64,000 nt of DNA from NCBI RefSeq assembly GCF_039233145.1, contig NZ_CP136419.1, forward strand, positions 2,082,001 through 2,146,000, in the 5' to 3' direction. Position numbers and translations under genes: made by a program. The DNA is from Moorella humiferrea. GTDB lineage: Bacteria; Bacillota; DSM-521; Neomoorellales; Neomoorellaceae. Positions 8,826 through 15,816 of the stretch are shown one piece after another (within the stretch, counting starts at the first letter, position 1; each line of letters begins with the position of its first letter). Below the pieces are notes generated by a model. It was not told where the DNA came from, did not search any database, and worked only from the letters and a program-made list of their open reading frames with translations.

Positions 8826-9902
8826 TCATCTTACCTCCTTGCTTCTCAAGCGCAGGCGGTAGCGGGTGAAAATTTCTCCTCCAAGGACAAAGAAAAGGAT
8901 GGCCCCCTGGAGCATGGACACCGTCGCCGCCGGCACGCCGGCAGTTTGAACGCTATAGCCGCCGACAATGAGGGCGCTGAAAAGGAAGGACACTAAAACT
9001 ATGGCCGCCGGATGGAGTTTGGCCAACCAGGCGATTATGATGGCCGTATAGCCGTATCCCGGGGAAATGCCGTGCTGCAGGCGATGGGTGATGCCGGCCA
9101 CTTCGCTCATGCCGGCTAATCCGGCCAGGGCTCCGCTCAACAACATCACCAGGATGATGTTTTTTTCTATTTTAATACCGGCATAGCGGGCCGCCCGAGG
9201 GCTTTCACCTATAACCCGGATTTCATAACCCCAGCGCGTCCGCCAGAGAACGACGGCCAAAAGAACGGCGGCCACCAGGGCGAAAATCAGGCCCAGATGA
9301 ATGCGGGTACCGCCTATTGTCGGTAGGGTGGCGGCTTCGCTGAAAGGTGCTGTCAAGGGAAAATTGAAACCTTTAGGATCCTTCCACGGACCGTAAACCA
9401 AATAATCTACCCACAGGATGGCCACATAATTTAACATTAATGTGGTAATGACTTCGTTCACGCCCCATTTGGCCCTAGGCAAAGCCGGAAGCACGGCCCA
9501 CAGGCCGCCCATGGCCACCCCCGCCAAAAACATAGCGGGAAGCATTATATAGGCCGGCAGGTGGGGAAAGGTCAGGGCCACCCAGCTCGCCCCAAAGGCC
9601 CCCATGTAAAACTGCCCCTCCGCCCCAATGTTCCAGAGGAGCATCCTAAAGGCAACGGAAACGCCCAACCCGGCCAGCATTAGTGGTATTGCCTTGACAA
9701 CCGTTTCCGAGAGGCCGTATTTGGAGCCGACGACCCCTGCCAGCATATCCTGATAAACCTGTAAAGGTCTATATCCGGTAGCCGCCAGGAAAACGGCGGC
9801 GACACCCAGAGCCATGATGACGGCAGCCACAGGCACGACTACGGCCAATGCCCGGGAAGGTTCGAGACGTTTTTCCCAAGTGATAAAAGAGGTTTTAGCC
9901 AT
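8826..9902 (-). CDS. nupP: Nucleoside ABC transporter permease, NupP/YufP type
   Basis: This 358-residue partner permease has multiple membrane segments. The conserved LWNIGAEGQFYMGAFGA (near residue 90) is diagnostic of the family that also includes ribose-type permeases. Its ATG overlaps the nupO stop codon as ATGA, a standard translational coupling. It should form the membrane channel with NupQ, be energised by NupO and be fed by the BMP lipoprotein at 11.6 kb. Confidence 0.92.
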   Translation of the reverse strand: MAKTSFITWEKRLEPSRALAVVVPVAAVIMALGVAAVFLAATGYRPLQVYQDMLAGVVGSKYGLSETVVKAIPLMLAGLGVSVAFRMLLWNIGAEGQFYMGAFGASWVALTFPHLPAYIMLPAMFLAGVAMGGLWAVLPALPRAKWGVNEVITTLMLNYVAILWVDYLVYGPWKDPKGFNFPLTAPFSEAATLPTIGGTRIHLGLIFALVAAVLLAVVLWRTRWGYEIRVIGESPRAARYAGIKIEKNIILVMLLSGALAGLAGMSEVAGITHRLQHGISPGYGYTAIIIAWLAKLHPAAIVLVSFLFSALIVGGYSVQTAGVPAATVSMLQGAILFFVLGGEIFTRYRLRLRSKEVR

Positions 9903-11419
9903 CAGGCGCCGACCTCCATTCTTTTCGCTCCGGCCATCATCAGGCCTATTTCTTCAACATCAGCTTCCTCCACCGCCATCAGGCCCATAATTTCGCCTTC
10001 GTAGATAACGGCGATGCGGTCGGCAAGGCGAAAAAGCTCTTCCAGGTCCTCGGAGATTAATAATACGGCCGTCCCTGCCGCCCGTTGTTCCAAAAGCAGG
10101 CGATGGATTGTTTCCGTCGCCCCTATGTCTAGTCCTCGGGCCGGATAAACGGCCACCAGGAGGCGCGGCCTGGACGATATTTCCCGGGCCAGCAGCAACC
10201 TCTGCAGGTTGCCGCCGGACATTAGCTTTACCGGCGCATCCAGGCCCGCCGTCTTAACCTGGAAACGCTCCACCAGCTCCTTGGCCCAACGGCGCGCCGC
10301 ACGCCGGTCAAGAAGGGTGCGGCCCCAGCGGGGGTGGCGGTACTCTTTAAGGAGCAGGTTATCAACGGCCCCCATATTGGGCACCAACCCCATTCCCAGG
10401 CGGTCTTCCGGAATGTAACTGACACCCACGTTGATGGCCCGGCAAGGATCGCACCGGTCTAATTCTTCCCCGGCGATAATAACGGTCCCTTCATGAAAGG
10501 GTCTTAAACCGGCAATAACCTCTGCCAGTTCCCGCTGGCCGTTGCCGGCCACCCCTGCAATTCCCAGAATCTCGCCGGCATGAACCGTCAGGTTGACGCC
10601 CTTTAAGGCAGGCAAACCTTTATCGTTAAAAGCCTTTAAATTCTTTATTTCCAGGATTTTATCGCCTTTTCTGGCTGCCAGTTTATCTATCTGCCAAAGT
10701 ATTTCTCGACCCACCATCATTCGCGCCAGTTCTTTCTCGTTCGTTTCACTTTTTTTAACGGTGGCAATGGTTTTACCGCCCCTTAAAATGGTAATGGTGT
10801 CGGCGGCATCCATTACCTCCTGCAGTTTATGGGTAATAAAGATTACGGCACATCCCCGGGCCGCCATCTTTTTCAACGTACGGTATAAATCCCGGGCTTC
10901 CTGGGGGGTTAAAACCGCCGTCGGCTCATCGAGGATCAGCACCCGGGCATGGCGGTACAACAATTTGATGATTTCCACCCGCTGCTGCTCGCCTACCGAA
11001 AGCTGCCAGATGCGCGCCTGGGGGTCAACCTGGAGGCCGTATTCTTTAGAAAGGGCGGCAATTTCTTCGGCCAGCCTGTTGAGGTTGAGGCGAAAGCCGC
11101 CTTTAAGGCCTAAAGCTACGTTTTCCGTTACGGTAAAAGGCGCCACCAGGCGAAAGTGCTGGTGAACCATACCGATACCCGCCGCAATGGCGTCCCGTGG
11201 TGAACGGAAATTCACCCTTTGCCCGTCGATATAGATTTCGCCGCCGTCAGGGCGGTAAAGCCCCGTAAGAATGCTCATCAAGGTGCTCTTACCGGCACCG
11301 TTTTCGCCCAAAAGGGCATGAATTTCCCCCGCCCGTACGGTTAAATTGACGCCGTCGTTAGCCACCACACCGGGAAAAACCTTAGTTATGCCCCGCATCT
11401 CTATCAGGGGTGCTGTCAT
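9902..11419 (-). CDS. nupO: Nucleoside ABC transporter ATP-binding protein, double ABC, NupO/YufO type
   Basis: A 505-residue ATPase with two fused ABC modules. The first has Walker A GENGAGKST near residue 40, signature LSVGEQQR near 143 and Walker B LILDEPTA. The second has a degenerate Walker A (VAGNGQRE, about 290) and signature MSGGNLQR near 400. This asymmetric pair is typical of sugar and nucleoside importers. The ATG follows GGGGAGGA. A secondary promoter-like site lies in the gap after bmpA, so nupOPQ may be transcribed both with and without bmpA. Confidence 0.94.
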   Translation of the reverse strand: MTAPLIEMRGITKVFPGVVANDGVNLTVRAGEIHALLGENGAGKSTLMSILTGLYRPDGGEIYIDGQRVNFRSPRDAIAAGIGMVHQHFRLVAPFTVTENVALGLKGGFRLNLNRLAEEIAALSKEYGLQVDPQARIWQLSVGEQQRVEIIKLLYRHARVLILDEPTAVLTPQEARDLYRTLKKMAARGCAVIFITHKLQEVMDAADTITILRGGKTIATVKKSETNEKELARMMVGREILWQIDKLAARKGDKILEIKNLKAFNDKGLPALKGVNLTVHAGEILGIAGVAGNGQRELAEVIAGLRPFHEGTVIIAGEELDRCDPCRAINVGVSYIPEDRLGMGLVPNMGAVDNLLLKEYRHPRWGRTLLDRRAARRWAKELVERFQVKTAGLDAPVKLMSGGNLQRLLLAREISSRPRLLVAVYPARGLDIGATETIHRLLLEQRAAGTAVLLISEDLEELFRLADRIAVIYEGEIMGLMAVEEADVEEIGLMMAGAKRMEVGA

Positions 11420-11456
11420 GAATAAATGCTCTCCTCCCCATCGGCCTGAACTATTT

Positions 11457-11487
11457 ATTTGATTCGCCGCTCTTTGACAAAATTCCT
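11457..11487 (-). promoter_or_regulatory. Candidate promoter of nupOPQ
   Basis: The minus strand reads AGGAATTT (11480-11487), 14 bases, then GAATCAAAT. The layout matches the element in front of gcvT and the purine riboswitches. The -10 (TCAAAT) is poor, so activity is uncertain. Confidence 0.4.
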
Positions 11488-11559
11488 TCTCCCTTATATA
11501 ATTTTATTAAATTTTCTTCCCAAAAATATCATGTTATTTAACTACCGGTTTACAATTGA

Positions 11560-11584
11560 GGCCGTGGAAGCAAATCCCACGGCC
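11560..11584 (-). terminator. Hairpin downstream of bmpA
   Basis: GGCCGTGG (11560-11567) pairs with CCACGGCC (11577-11584) around a 9-base loop, 25 bases after the bmpA stop. There is no clear T tract. It may be a partial terminator or an mRNA-stabilising hairpin that keeps the binding-protein message abundant relative to nupOPQ. Confidence 0.45.
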
Positions 11585-11608
11585 CCCCTATCAAAATGTT
11601 ACCCGCTT

Positions 11609-12748
11609 TTATTTGGGAATATCGCCTTCAACGCCCTCAACAAACCAGTCAAAACCGAGTACATCTTGGTGACTCATCTTCTGTCCTTCAGGCACTCGTA
11701 CTTTCCCGCTCTGGTCCTTGATGGGGCCCTGGAAGACATAGAACTTGCCGTCGATAATTTCCTGTTTCTTGGCGTTCACCAGGTCACGCACTTCCTGGGG
11801 CACCTTGTCGCTGAAGGGCCCGAGGTCAACCACACCGTCTTTCATAGTTCCGTAGTAGTCCTCAGATTTCCACGTCCCATTTTTGACGGCTTCAACCGTC
11901 TTTACATAATACGGACCCCAGTTCCAGATCGGCGAGGTCAAATTGGCATTGGGAGCGAACTGGCGCATGTCACTGTTATAACCGATGCCGTATTTACCCC
12001 GCTCCTGGGCTGCCTGCTGCGGTCCCGGGGTGTCTTGGTGCTGGGCGATAACGTCGGCGCCGGCATCTAGAAGGCTTAAAGCCGCCTGTTTTTCGGCCGC
12101 CGGGTCATACCAGGTATTGGTCCAGACTACCTTAACCTTAACGTTGGGGTTAACTGAACGCGCCCCCAGGGTAAAGGCGTTGATGCCGCGGATTACTTCC
12201 GGAATGGGGTGGGCTGCTACATACCCCAGAACGTTGGTCTTGGTCATTTTGCCGGCCACCATGCCGGAAAGATAACGGGGTTCTTCCATAGCGCCAAAGT
12301 AAGTACCGACATTGGCAGCCGTCTTATAGCCGGAGCAGTGCATAAAGACGACGTTGGGGTATTTCTGGGCCACCTTGATTACGTAATCCATGTAGCCGAA
12401 GCTGGTAGCAAAAATGACCTTATTACCCTTTTCCGCCAGTTCCGTTAAAACCCTTTCTACGTCGGCCCCCTCGGGGACGTTTTCTACATAAGAGGCTTCC
12501 ACCCAGGGTAATTTATCCACCAGGTACTTGCGTCCCTGCTCATGGGCCCAGGTCCATCCGGCATCACCAATCGGTCCCACATAAATAAAGGCGACCTTCA
12601 TTTTCTGGTCTGCAGCCTGCCCTGCGGCCGGCTTTTCCCCGCTCTGGCTGTTCCCGGCCGGTTTCTGGCCGCCGCAGCCGGCGGCAAATACAGCTACCAC
12701 CAAGGCCAGGAGCAGCACTGGTATGAAACGCCATCCTTTACGCATCAT
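11609..12748 (-). CDS. bmpA: BMP family nucleoside-binding lipoprotein
   Basis: This is the extracytoplasmic substrate-binding protein of the importer. The N-terminus from 12748 (MMRKGWRF, hydrophobic stretch, then lipobox FAAGC) is a lipoprotein signal; the cysteine would be lipidated. The body has BMP-family features such as KVAFIYVGPIGDAGWTWAH. A longer reading from a GTG at 12784 is possible, but that codon lies inside the AAGGAGG sequence, so I chose the Met pair at the signal peptide. The IS end lies only about 60 bases upstream of this start. A purine riboswitch that probably once headed the operon lies beyond the IS. Confidence 0.88.
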   Translation of the reverse strand: MMRKGWRFIPVLLLALVVAVFAAGCGGQKPAGNSQSGEKPAAGQAADQKMKVAFIYVGPIGDAGWTWAHEQGRKYLVDKLPWVEASYVENVPEGADVERVLTELAEKGNKVIFATSFGYMDYVIKVAQKYPNVVFMHCSGYKTAANVGTYFGAMEEPRYLSGMVAGKMTKTNVLGYVAAHPIPEVIRGINAFTLGARSVNPNVKVKVVWTNTWYDPAAEKQAALSLLDAGADVIAQHQDTPGPQQAAQERGKYGIGYNSDMRQFAPNANLTSPIWNWGPYYVKTVEAVKNGTWKSEDYYGTMKDGVVDLGPFSDKVPQEVRDLVNAKKQEIIDGKFYVFQGPIKDQSGKVRVPEGQKMSHQDVLGFDWFVEGVEGDIPK

Positions 12749-12750
12749 GT

Positions 12751-12779
12751 GTCCATAGCTTGTCCTGCAAACTATGGAC
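12751..12779. repeat. Perfect 8-bp inverted repeat in the bmpA ribosome-binding region
   Basis: GTCCATAG (12751-12758) and CTATGGAC (12772-12779) are perfect complements with a 13-base spacer. They fall between the AAGGAGG at 12784-12790 and the likely ATG at 12748. A hairpin here would bring the ribosome site close to the start codon or hide it. Confidence 0.5.
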
Positions 12780-12809
12780 TCCACCTCCTTTTTGATGTTT
12801 TTTTAGCCT

Positions 12810-12853
12810 CCTGCAAAACCCCAGAGGTCTTGAGAGACAAGGGATTTTGCAGG
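12810..12853 (+). terminator. Hairpin at the left end of the IS
   Basis: CCTGCAAAA-C-CCC pairs with GGG-A-TTTTGCAGG (arms 12810-12822 and 12841-12853), followed by CTTTTTAA on the plus strand. This could stop outside transcription from entering the transposase gene, a known way for IS elements to limit impinging transcription. It could also be part of the transposon end. Confidence 0.5.
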
Positions 12854-12924
12854 CTTTTTAAGCAGGGTTTCCTCCAGTTTTCATCGAAATACTTAGGAGA
12901 AATTACTCTGGAGGTGAGCCCCTG

Positions 12925-14265
12925 TTGCCCAAACATAAGCAAATTTCCTTGTGTGATCTCTACGAAGAATTTGAACAGGCTTCAAGCAAAGACAAACTGA
13001 AAATGCTCACCGATTACGTAGACATCGAAGAGATTATCCCCTTAGAGGTTAAACTGGCTTACTACAAATCCACTGGTCGCCCCCCTTATTCTTTAGCGTC
13101 CATGTTGTCTGCCTTAATCCTCCAGAAGATCTTATCCATTCCCACAGTTGAACTTTTGGTTACCTTCCTTGAATTGTCAGAGCCCCTGAGAGACTTTTGC
13201 GGCTTTACTCAAAGCGTTCCTGACCCCGCTACTTTCTCGAGGTTTAAAGATAAAATCGGGCCAAAGGAGCTTAAAAAAATCTTAGACCGTTTGGTGGAAC
13301 TAACCGAGCCCTACTTAAAAAAGCTCGACCCTTTTGCGGCCTCCCTTCTCGTCCTGGATACAACCGGCTTAGAAGTGCCGGTAAGAGAAAATAACCCGAA
13401 GTTCTTTTATTCCTTGAAAAACCAGGTCGAGAAGGGAGCCCCTGAAAAACCTGAAAACGAGATTTATGCCATGACTATTGCCAAAATGCCCAAATGTGCC
13501 AGGGCCGCCCCAAAGGCCAAACTCATGTATACCAACGGTCACTTTGCTTATGCCTACACCGCTGCTATCCTGACTAACGGTTTCGGCCTCGTCCGGAATG
13601 TGATGCTTTTTGAAGGACAGAAAGATTCGCTTCTCGTAAAACCGGTCCTGGAGGATTTCCGGCAGCACCATGACCTTTCCCGTTACGAGTTTTTTGCCGG
13701 TGACGCCGGGTTCGACAGCACGGAAAACTTCCGTTACCTGGTGCAAGATTGCAACCTTAAGCCGGTTATTAACCTCAATCCCCGGAATACTAAAGAGCTG
13801 CCTGAGCCCCGGCTCGCTCCCGAGGGAGTACCAGTGTGCCCCAAAAATCCATCCTTAAAGTTTAAATACGCCGGCTTCTGTAAATCCAGAAACCGTATTA
13901 AATGGCTCTGCCCCTTAAGTAAGCCGGGGAAAAAGGGTTATACTTGCACCTGTCAAGACCCGTGTACCCCCTCTAAAAGCGGCCGGATGGTTTACACTTA
14001 TCCCCAGGACAACTACCGAAAAAATACTCCCGTCCCAAGGAACTCTGAGCTATGGAAGAAAATCTACCTTTTGCGCATTGCCGTGGAGCAAGCCATCTCC
14101 CGGCTAAAGCTTCCCCTCATGCTTGGCCGATTAACGGTGACGGACTTTGCTAGTGCTTCTTGCGATCTTGTCCTGGCAGCGATTGCTCAAAATCTTGTCG
14201 CTTTAATCGCTTTGAGAGCCAAGCTCAATGATAAAGTAAGGTCTATACGCTGGCTTGTTGCTTAG
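12925..14265 (+). CDS. DDE transposase, IS1182/IS4-like
   Basis: A 446-residue transposase. The N-terminal third, with PYSLASMLSALILQK and DPATFSRFKDKIG, resembles the DUF772-type domain of IS1182/IS5-like enzymes. Candidate catalytic residues are the Asp in VLDTTGLE (about 144), the Asp in AGDAGFDS (about 259) and the Glu in AVEQAISRLK (about 386). A cysteine-rich insert (CKSRNRIKWLCPLS, CTCQDPC) precedes the last one. The start is a TTG 8 bases after GGAGGTGA. The reading frame is intact, so the element may be active. Family assignment is by motif only. Confidence 0.88.
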   Translation: MPKHKQISLCDLYEEFEQASSKDKLKMLTDYVDIEEIIPLEVKLAYYKSTGRPPYSLASMLSALILQKILSIPTVELLVTFLELSEPLRDFCGFTQSVPDPATFSRFKDKIGPKELKKILDRLVELTEPYLKKLDPFAASLLVLDTTGLEVPVRENNPKFFYSLKNQVEKGAPEKPENEIYAMTIAKMPKCARAAPKAKLMYTNGHFAYAYTAAILTNGFGLVRNVMLFEGQKDSLLVKPVLEDFRQHHDLSRYEFFAGDAGFDSTENFRYLVQDCNLKPVINLNPRNTKELPEPRLAPEGVPVCPKNPSLKFKYAGFCKSRNRIKWLCPLSKPGKKGYTCTCQDPCTPSKSGRMVYTYPQDNYRKNTPVPRNSELWKKIYLLRIAVEQAISRLKLPLMLGRLTVTDFASASCDLVLAAIAQNLVALIALRAKLNDKVRSIRWLVA

Positions 14266-14541
14266 GGCAGAACTTGCTTCCCTATCTTGTCCATATAGCC
14301 GCGCCTCTTGGTTATCTTTTTCTTTGAAACTCGGTACAACAGGTACCTTAAATCCATTATTTGTAAGTAGAAGAACCTGACTTTGCATAAGGGCTCTTTT
14401 TGATTTTTAAAGAACGTTAGTTTTGCAAGCGCCTAGATGTTTTTTCAATCGAGGCCGTCGCTGCTTTTCTCTTTCCCGCTATAACTCCCCCCTTGTTAAT
14501 GTAACTCCCGGCATGACAAATCACCGGGGAACTCTCCCGGA

Positions 14542-14561
14542 CCTGGCTCCTGCCAGGTTTT
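14542..14561 (+). terminator. Plus-strand terminator downstream of the IS
   Basis: CCTGGC, a TCCT loop and GCCAGG are followed by TTTT (14558-14561). It would end readthrough from the transposase before it runs antisense into the purine riboswitch. Confidence 0.5.
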
Positions 14562-14570
14562 GGAGCAAAT

Positions 14571-14640
14571 TAAAAACCAGGCTCCCGCAGCGTGACAATT
14601 GCTAATCACCTTCGTAGTCAAGGAATTCCGGTCACCTGGT
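14571..14640 (-). terminator. Terminator overlapping purine riboswitch 2
   Basis: On the minus strand ACCAGGT (part of aptamer helix P3) pairs with GCCTGGT, then a tandem G-A/A-G mismatch, then CCG with CGG (arms 14628-14640 and 14576-14587), followed by TTTTT. Using the aptamer's own P3 strand makes the terminator and the ligand-bound fold mutually exclusive, so the ligand should switch transcription on. Confidence 0.6.
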
Positions 14641-14677
14641 ATATACTCCCGGTTCCACTACCGGAAACTATGCAAAG
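14610..14677 (-). promoter_or_regulatory. Purine riboswitch 2, separated from bmpA by the IS
   Basis: The minus strand folds as a purine aptamer: P1 CTTTGCA with TACGAAG (one mismatch), P2 ending in CCGGT/ACCGG, a joining segment GTATATACC, P3 with loop CCGGAA, and GACTA containing the guanine-type cytosine (C74 equivalent at 14617). The joining segment has A at 14642 where guanine riboswitches carry C50, and P3 contains a mismatch. It is a close relative of the aptamer at 21.4 kb. The next minus-strand gene is bmpA, beyond the IS. Confidence 0.75.
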
Positions 14678-14702
14678 ACTATAGGAAAAGGCTCCAGCTT
14701 GT

Positions 14703-14734
14703 ATAATAAGTTCGCCGCTATTTTTTAAAATCCT
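14703..14734 (-). promoter_or_regulatory. Promoter of purine riboswitch 2
   Basis: CAGCAGGATTT (AGGATTT at 14728-14734), 14 bases, then GAA and TTATTATAC. CAGCAGGATTT is identical to the sequence at the same place upstream of riboswitch 1. The -10 (TATTAT) is shifted two bases relative to the other members. Confidence 0.5.
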
Positions 14735-14745
14735 GCTGGAACTAA

Positions 14746-14847
14746 ATGACCGGATTAAACAAGGTGGAGAACATCGAAAAGGCCCTGGATAAATTGCCGC
14801 GGTTGTCAAAGAGCTATAGAGAAAGGCCATGGTTTTTGGGGCTTTAA
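14746..14847 (+). CDS. Possible 33-residue small protein
   Basis: An ATG-initiated frame encodes MTGLNKVENIEKALDKLP and ends RERPWFLGL, a charged, helix-like peptide. It stops directly before a strong hairpin that could terminate in both directions. The ribosome site is weak (GGA, 7 bases away) and I see no good plus-strand promoter. It could be a real small gene or the tail of a decayed one. I do not recognise it. Confidence 0.25.
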   Translation: MTGLNKVENIEKALDKLPRLSKSYRERPWFLGL

Positions 14848-14889
14848 AAAAACGTCTACCTGAGGGTTTGTTAACCCCCCTGTAGACGT
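14846..14889 (-). terminator. Terminator of the ssnA/Mo hydroxylase operon
   Basis: ACGTCTAC (14852-14859) pairs with GTAGACGT (14882-14889), with an inner GGGTT/AACCC helix. On the minus strand this is followed by TTTTTTT. It begins 18 bases after the last gene of the operon. Confidence 0.9.
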
Positions 14890-14906
14890 CTTTGCCTCTG
14901 GGAGTC

Positions 14907-15797
14907 TTATTCTTCGACATCAATCTCTATTTTCCTGCCGGTGGCCCGAAAAAAAGCTGCGGTCAAAGCCCGGCTAACCAGGACGGCCGTTATATCTTTG
15001 CGATAGGCGCCGGAGCCACGGAGGAGGCTGTCCCGAGGCCGGGCAGCTTCTTTAGCCGCCGCTGCGGCCCGGGCAATCACCTCCGGGCACGGCTCCACAC
15101 CGACAAGGATCGCAGCCGCTTCCTCACATAGGAAAGGCCGCGGGGCCACCGGGGCGATGCAGATGCGCGCCCGAGTGCATCTGCCCCCCCTTACTTGGAC
15201 CCGCACGGCAGTATTGAGCATCGGCAGGGACAGGGCCCGCCGGGGCGAAAGGCGCTTGAAGTCCGAACCCTCTCCCTCACCCCATATGGGAATACTAAAA
15301 TGGGTTAATATCTCCCTACCGGCATCTACCTTGGAACGACCGACGCCTTCATATAGGTTTTCGACCGGCATCCGACGCTCGCCTGCCGGCCCTAGGATGG
15401 TGGCCACTGCCCCCAGGGCCACCAGGGCTACCGCCGTATCGGCCGCCGGTTGGGCGTTTACTACATTGCCCCCCAGGGTGCCGACGTTGCGGATCTGGGG
15501 CGAGCCGACGGCCGCCGCAGCGGCCGCCAGGGCCGGGAGTTTTTCCCGGATAAGCTTTGCGGCGGCAGCCTCGGCGTGGGTGACCGCCCCGCCGAGGATT
15601 ATCTCCCCGTCTTTTTCCTCAATGACCTTTAACTCCGGGATGCGGGAAACGTCCACCAGGGTATTAACCTGCCGCTTTTCTTCTTTAAGATCGATTACCA
15701 AGTCGGTGCCCCCGGCGATAATCCGCGCCCCCGGGCGGGCGGCCAGCATGGCCAGGGCTTCCTCCGTCGAGTTGGCAATAAGGTACTCCTGCGGCAT
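14907..15797 (-). CDS. ygfM: FAD-binding subunit of a molybdenum hydroxylase (YgfM-like)
   Basis: A CoxM/XdhB-type subunit that carries electrons between the iron-sulfur subunit and an external acceptor. The FAD motif ARIIAGGTDL lies near residues 24-33, and the second motif GTLGGNVVNAQPAADTA near 102-118. The start at 15797 follows AAGGAGCG, giving a 296-residue protein of normal length. A longer frame to 15941 only reads back into ssnA. It is the second FAD subunit of this operon, placed after ssnA, the order seen for ssnA-ygfM in E. coli. Confidence 0.9.
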   Translation of the reverse strand: MPQEYLIANSTEEALAMLAARPGARIIAGGTDLVIDLKEEKRQVNTLVDVSRIPELKVIEEKDGEIILGGAVTHAEAAAAKLIREKLPALAAAAAAVGSPQIRNVGTLGGNVVNAQPAADTAVALVALGAVATILGPAGERRMPVENLYEGVGRSKVDAGREILTHFSIPIWGEGEGSDFKRLSPRRALSLPMLNTAVRVQVRGGRCTRARICIAPVAPRPFLCEEAAAILVGVEPCPEVIARAAAAAKEAARPRDSLLRGSGAYRKDITAVLVSRALTAAFFRATGRKIEIDVEE

Positions 15798-15816
15798 GGT
15801 ATCGCTCCTTAAAAAA

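Larger units (their letters stand above)
12810..14430 (+). mobile_element. Insertion sequence, about 1.62 kb, with one transposase gene
   Basis: The element is bounded by short inverted repeats: CCTGCAAAAC at 12810-12819 on the left and GTTTTGCAAG at 14420-14429 on the right (8-9 of 10 matching). GCCT occurs at 12806-12809 and 14431-14434 and could be a 4-bp target duplication, but the offset leaves the exact ends uncertain by about one base. It lies between a purine riboswitch and bmpA, and its transposase runs opposite to them. The left end carries a strong internal hairpin. Confidence 0.8.

Noticed and set aside
12925-14265. Transposase gene as possibly broken
   Set aside because: The frame is intact over 446 codons with candidate D, D and E residues in order and a proper ribosome site for the TTG start, so I do not call a pseudogene.
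14695-14720. Plus-strand promoter at the TATAAT at 14702-14707 for the 33-codon frame
   Set aside because: There is no -35 at a suitable distance. The same bases are better explained as the complement of the -10 region of the minus-strand riboswitch promoter.
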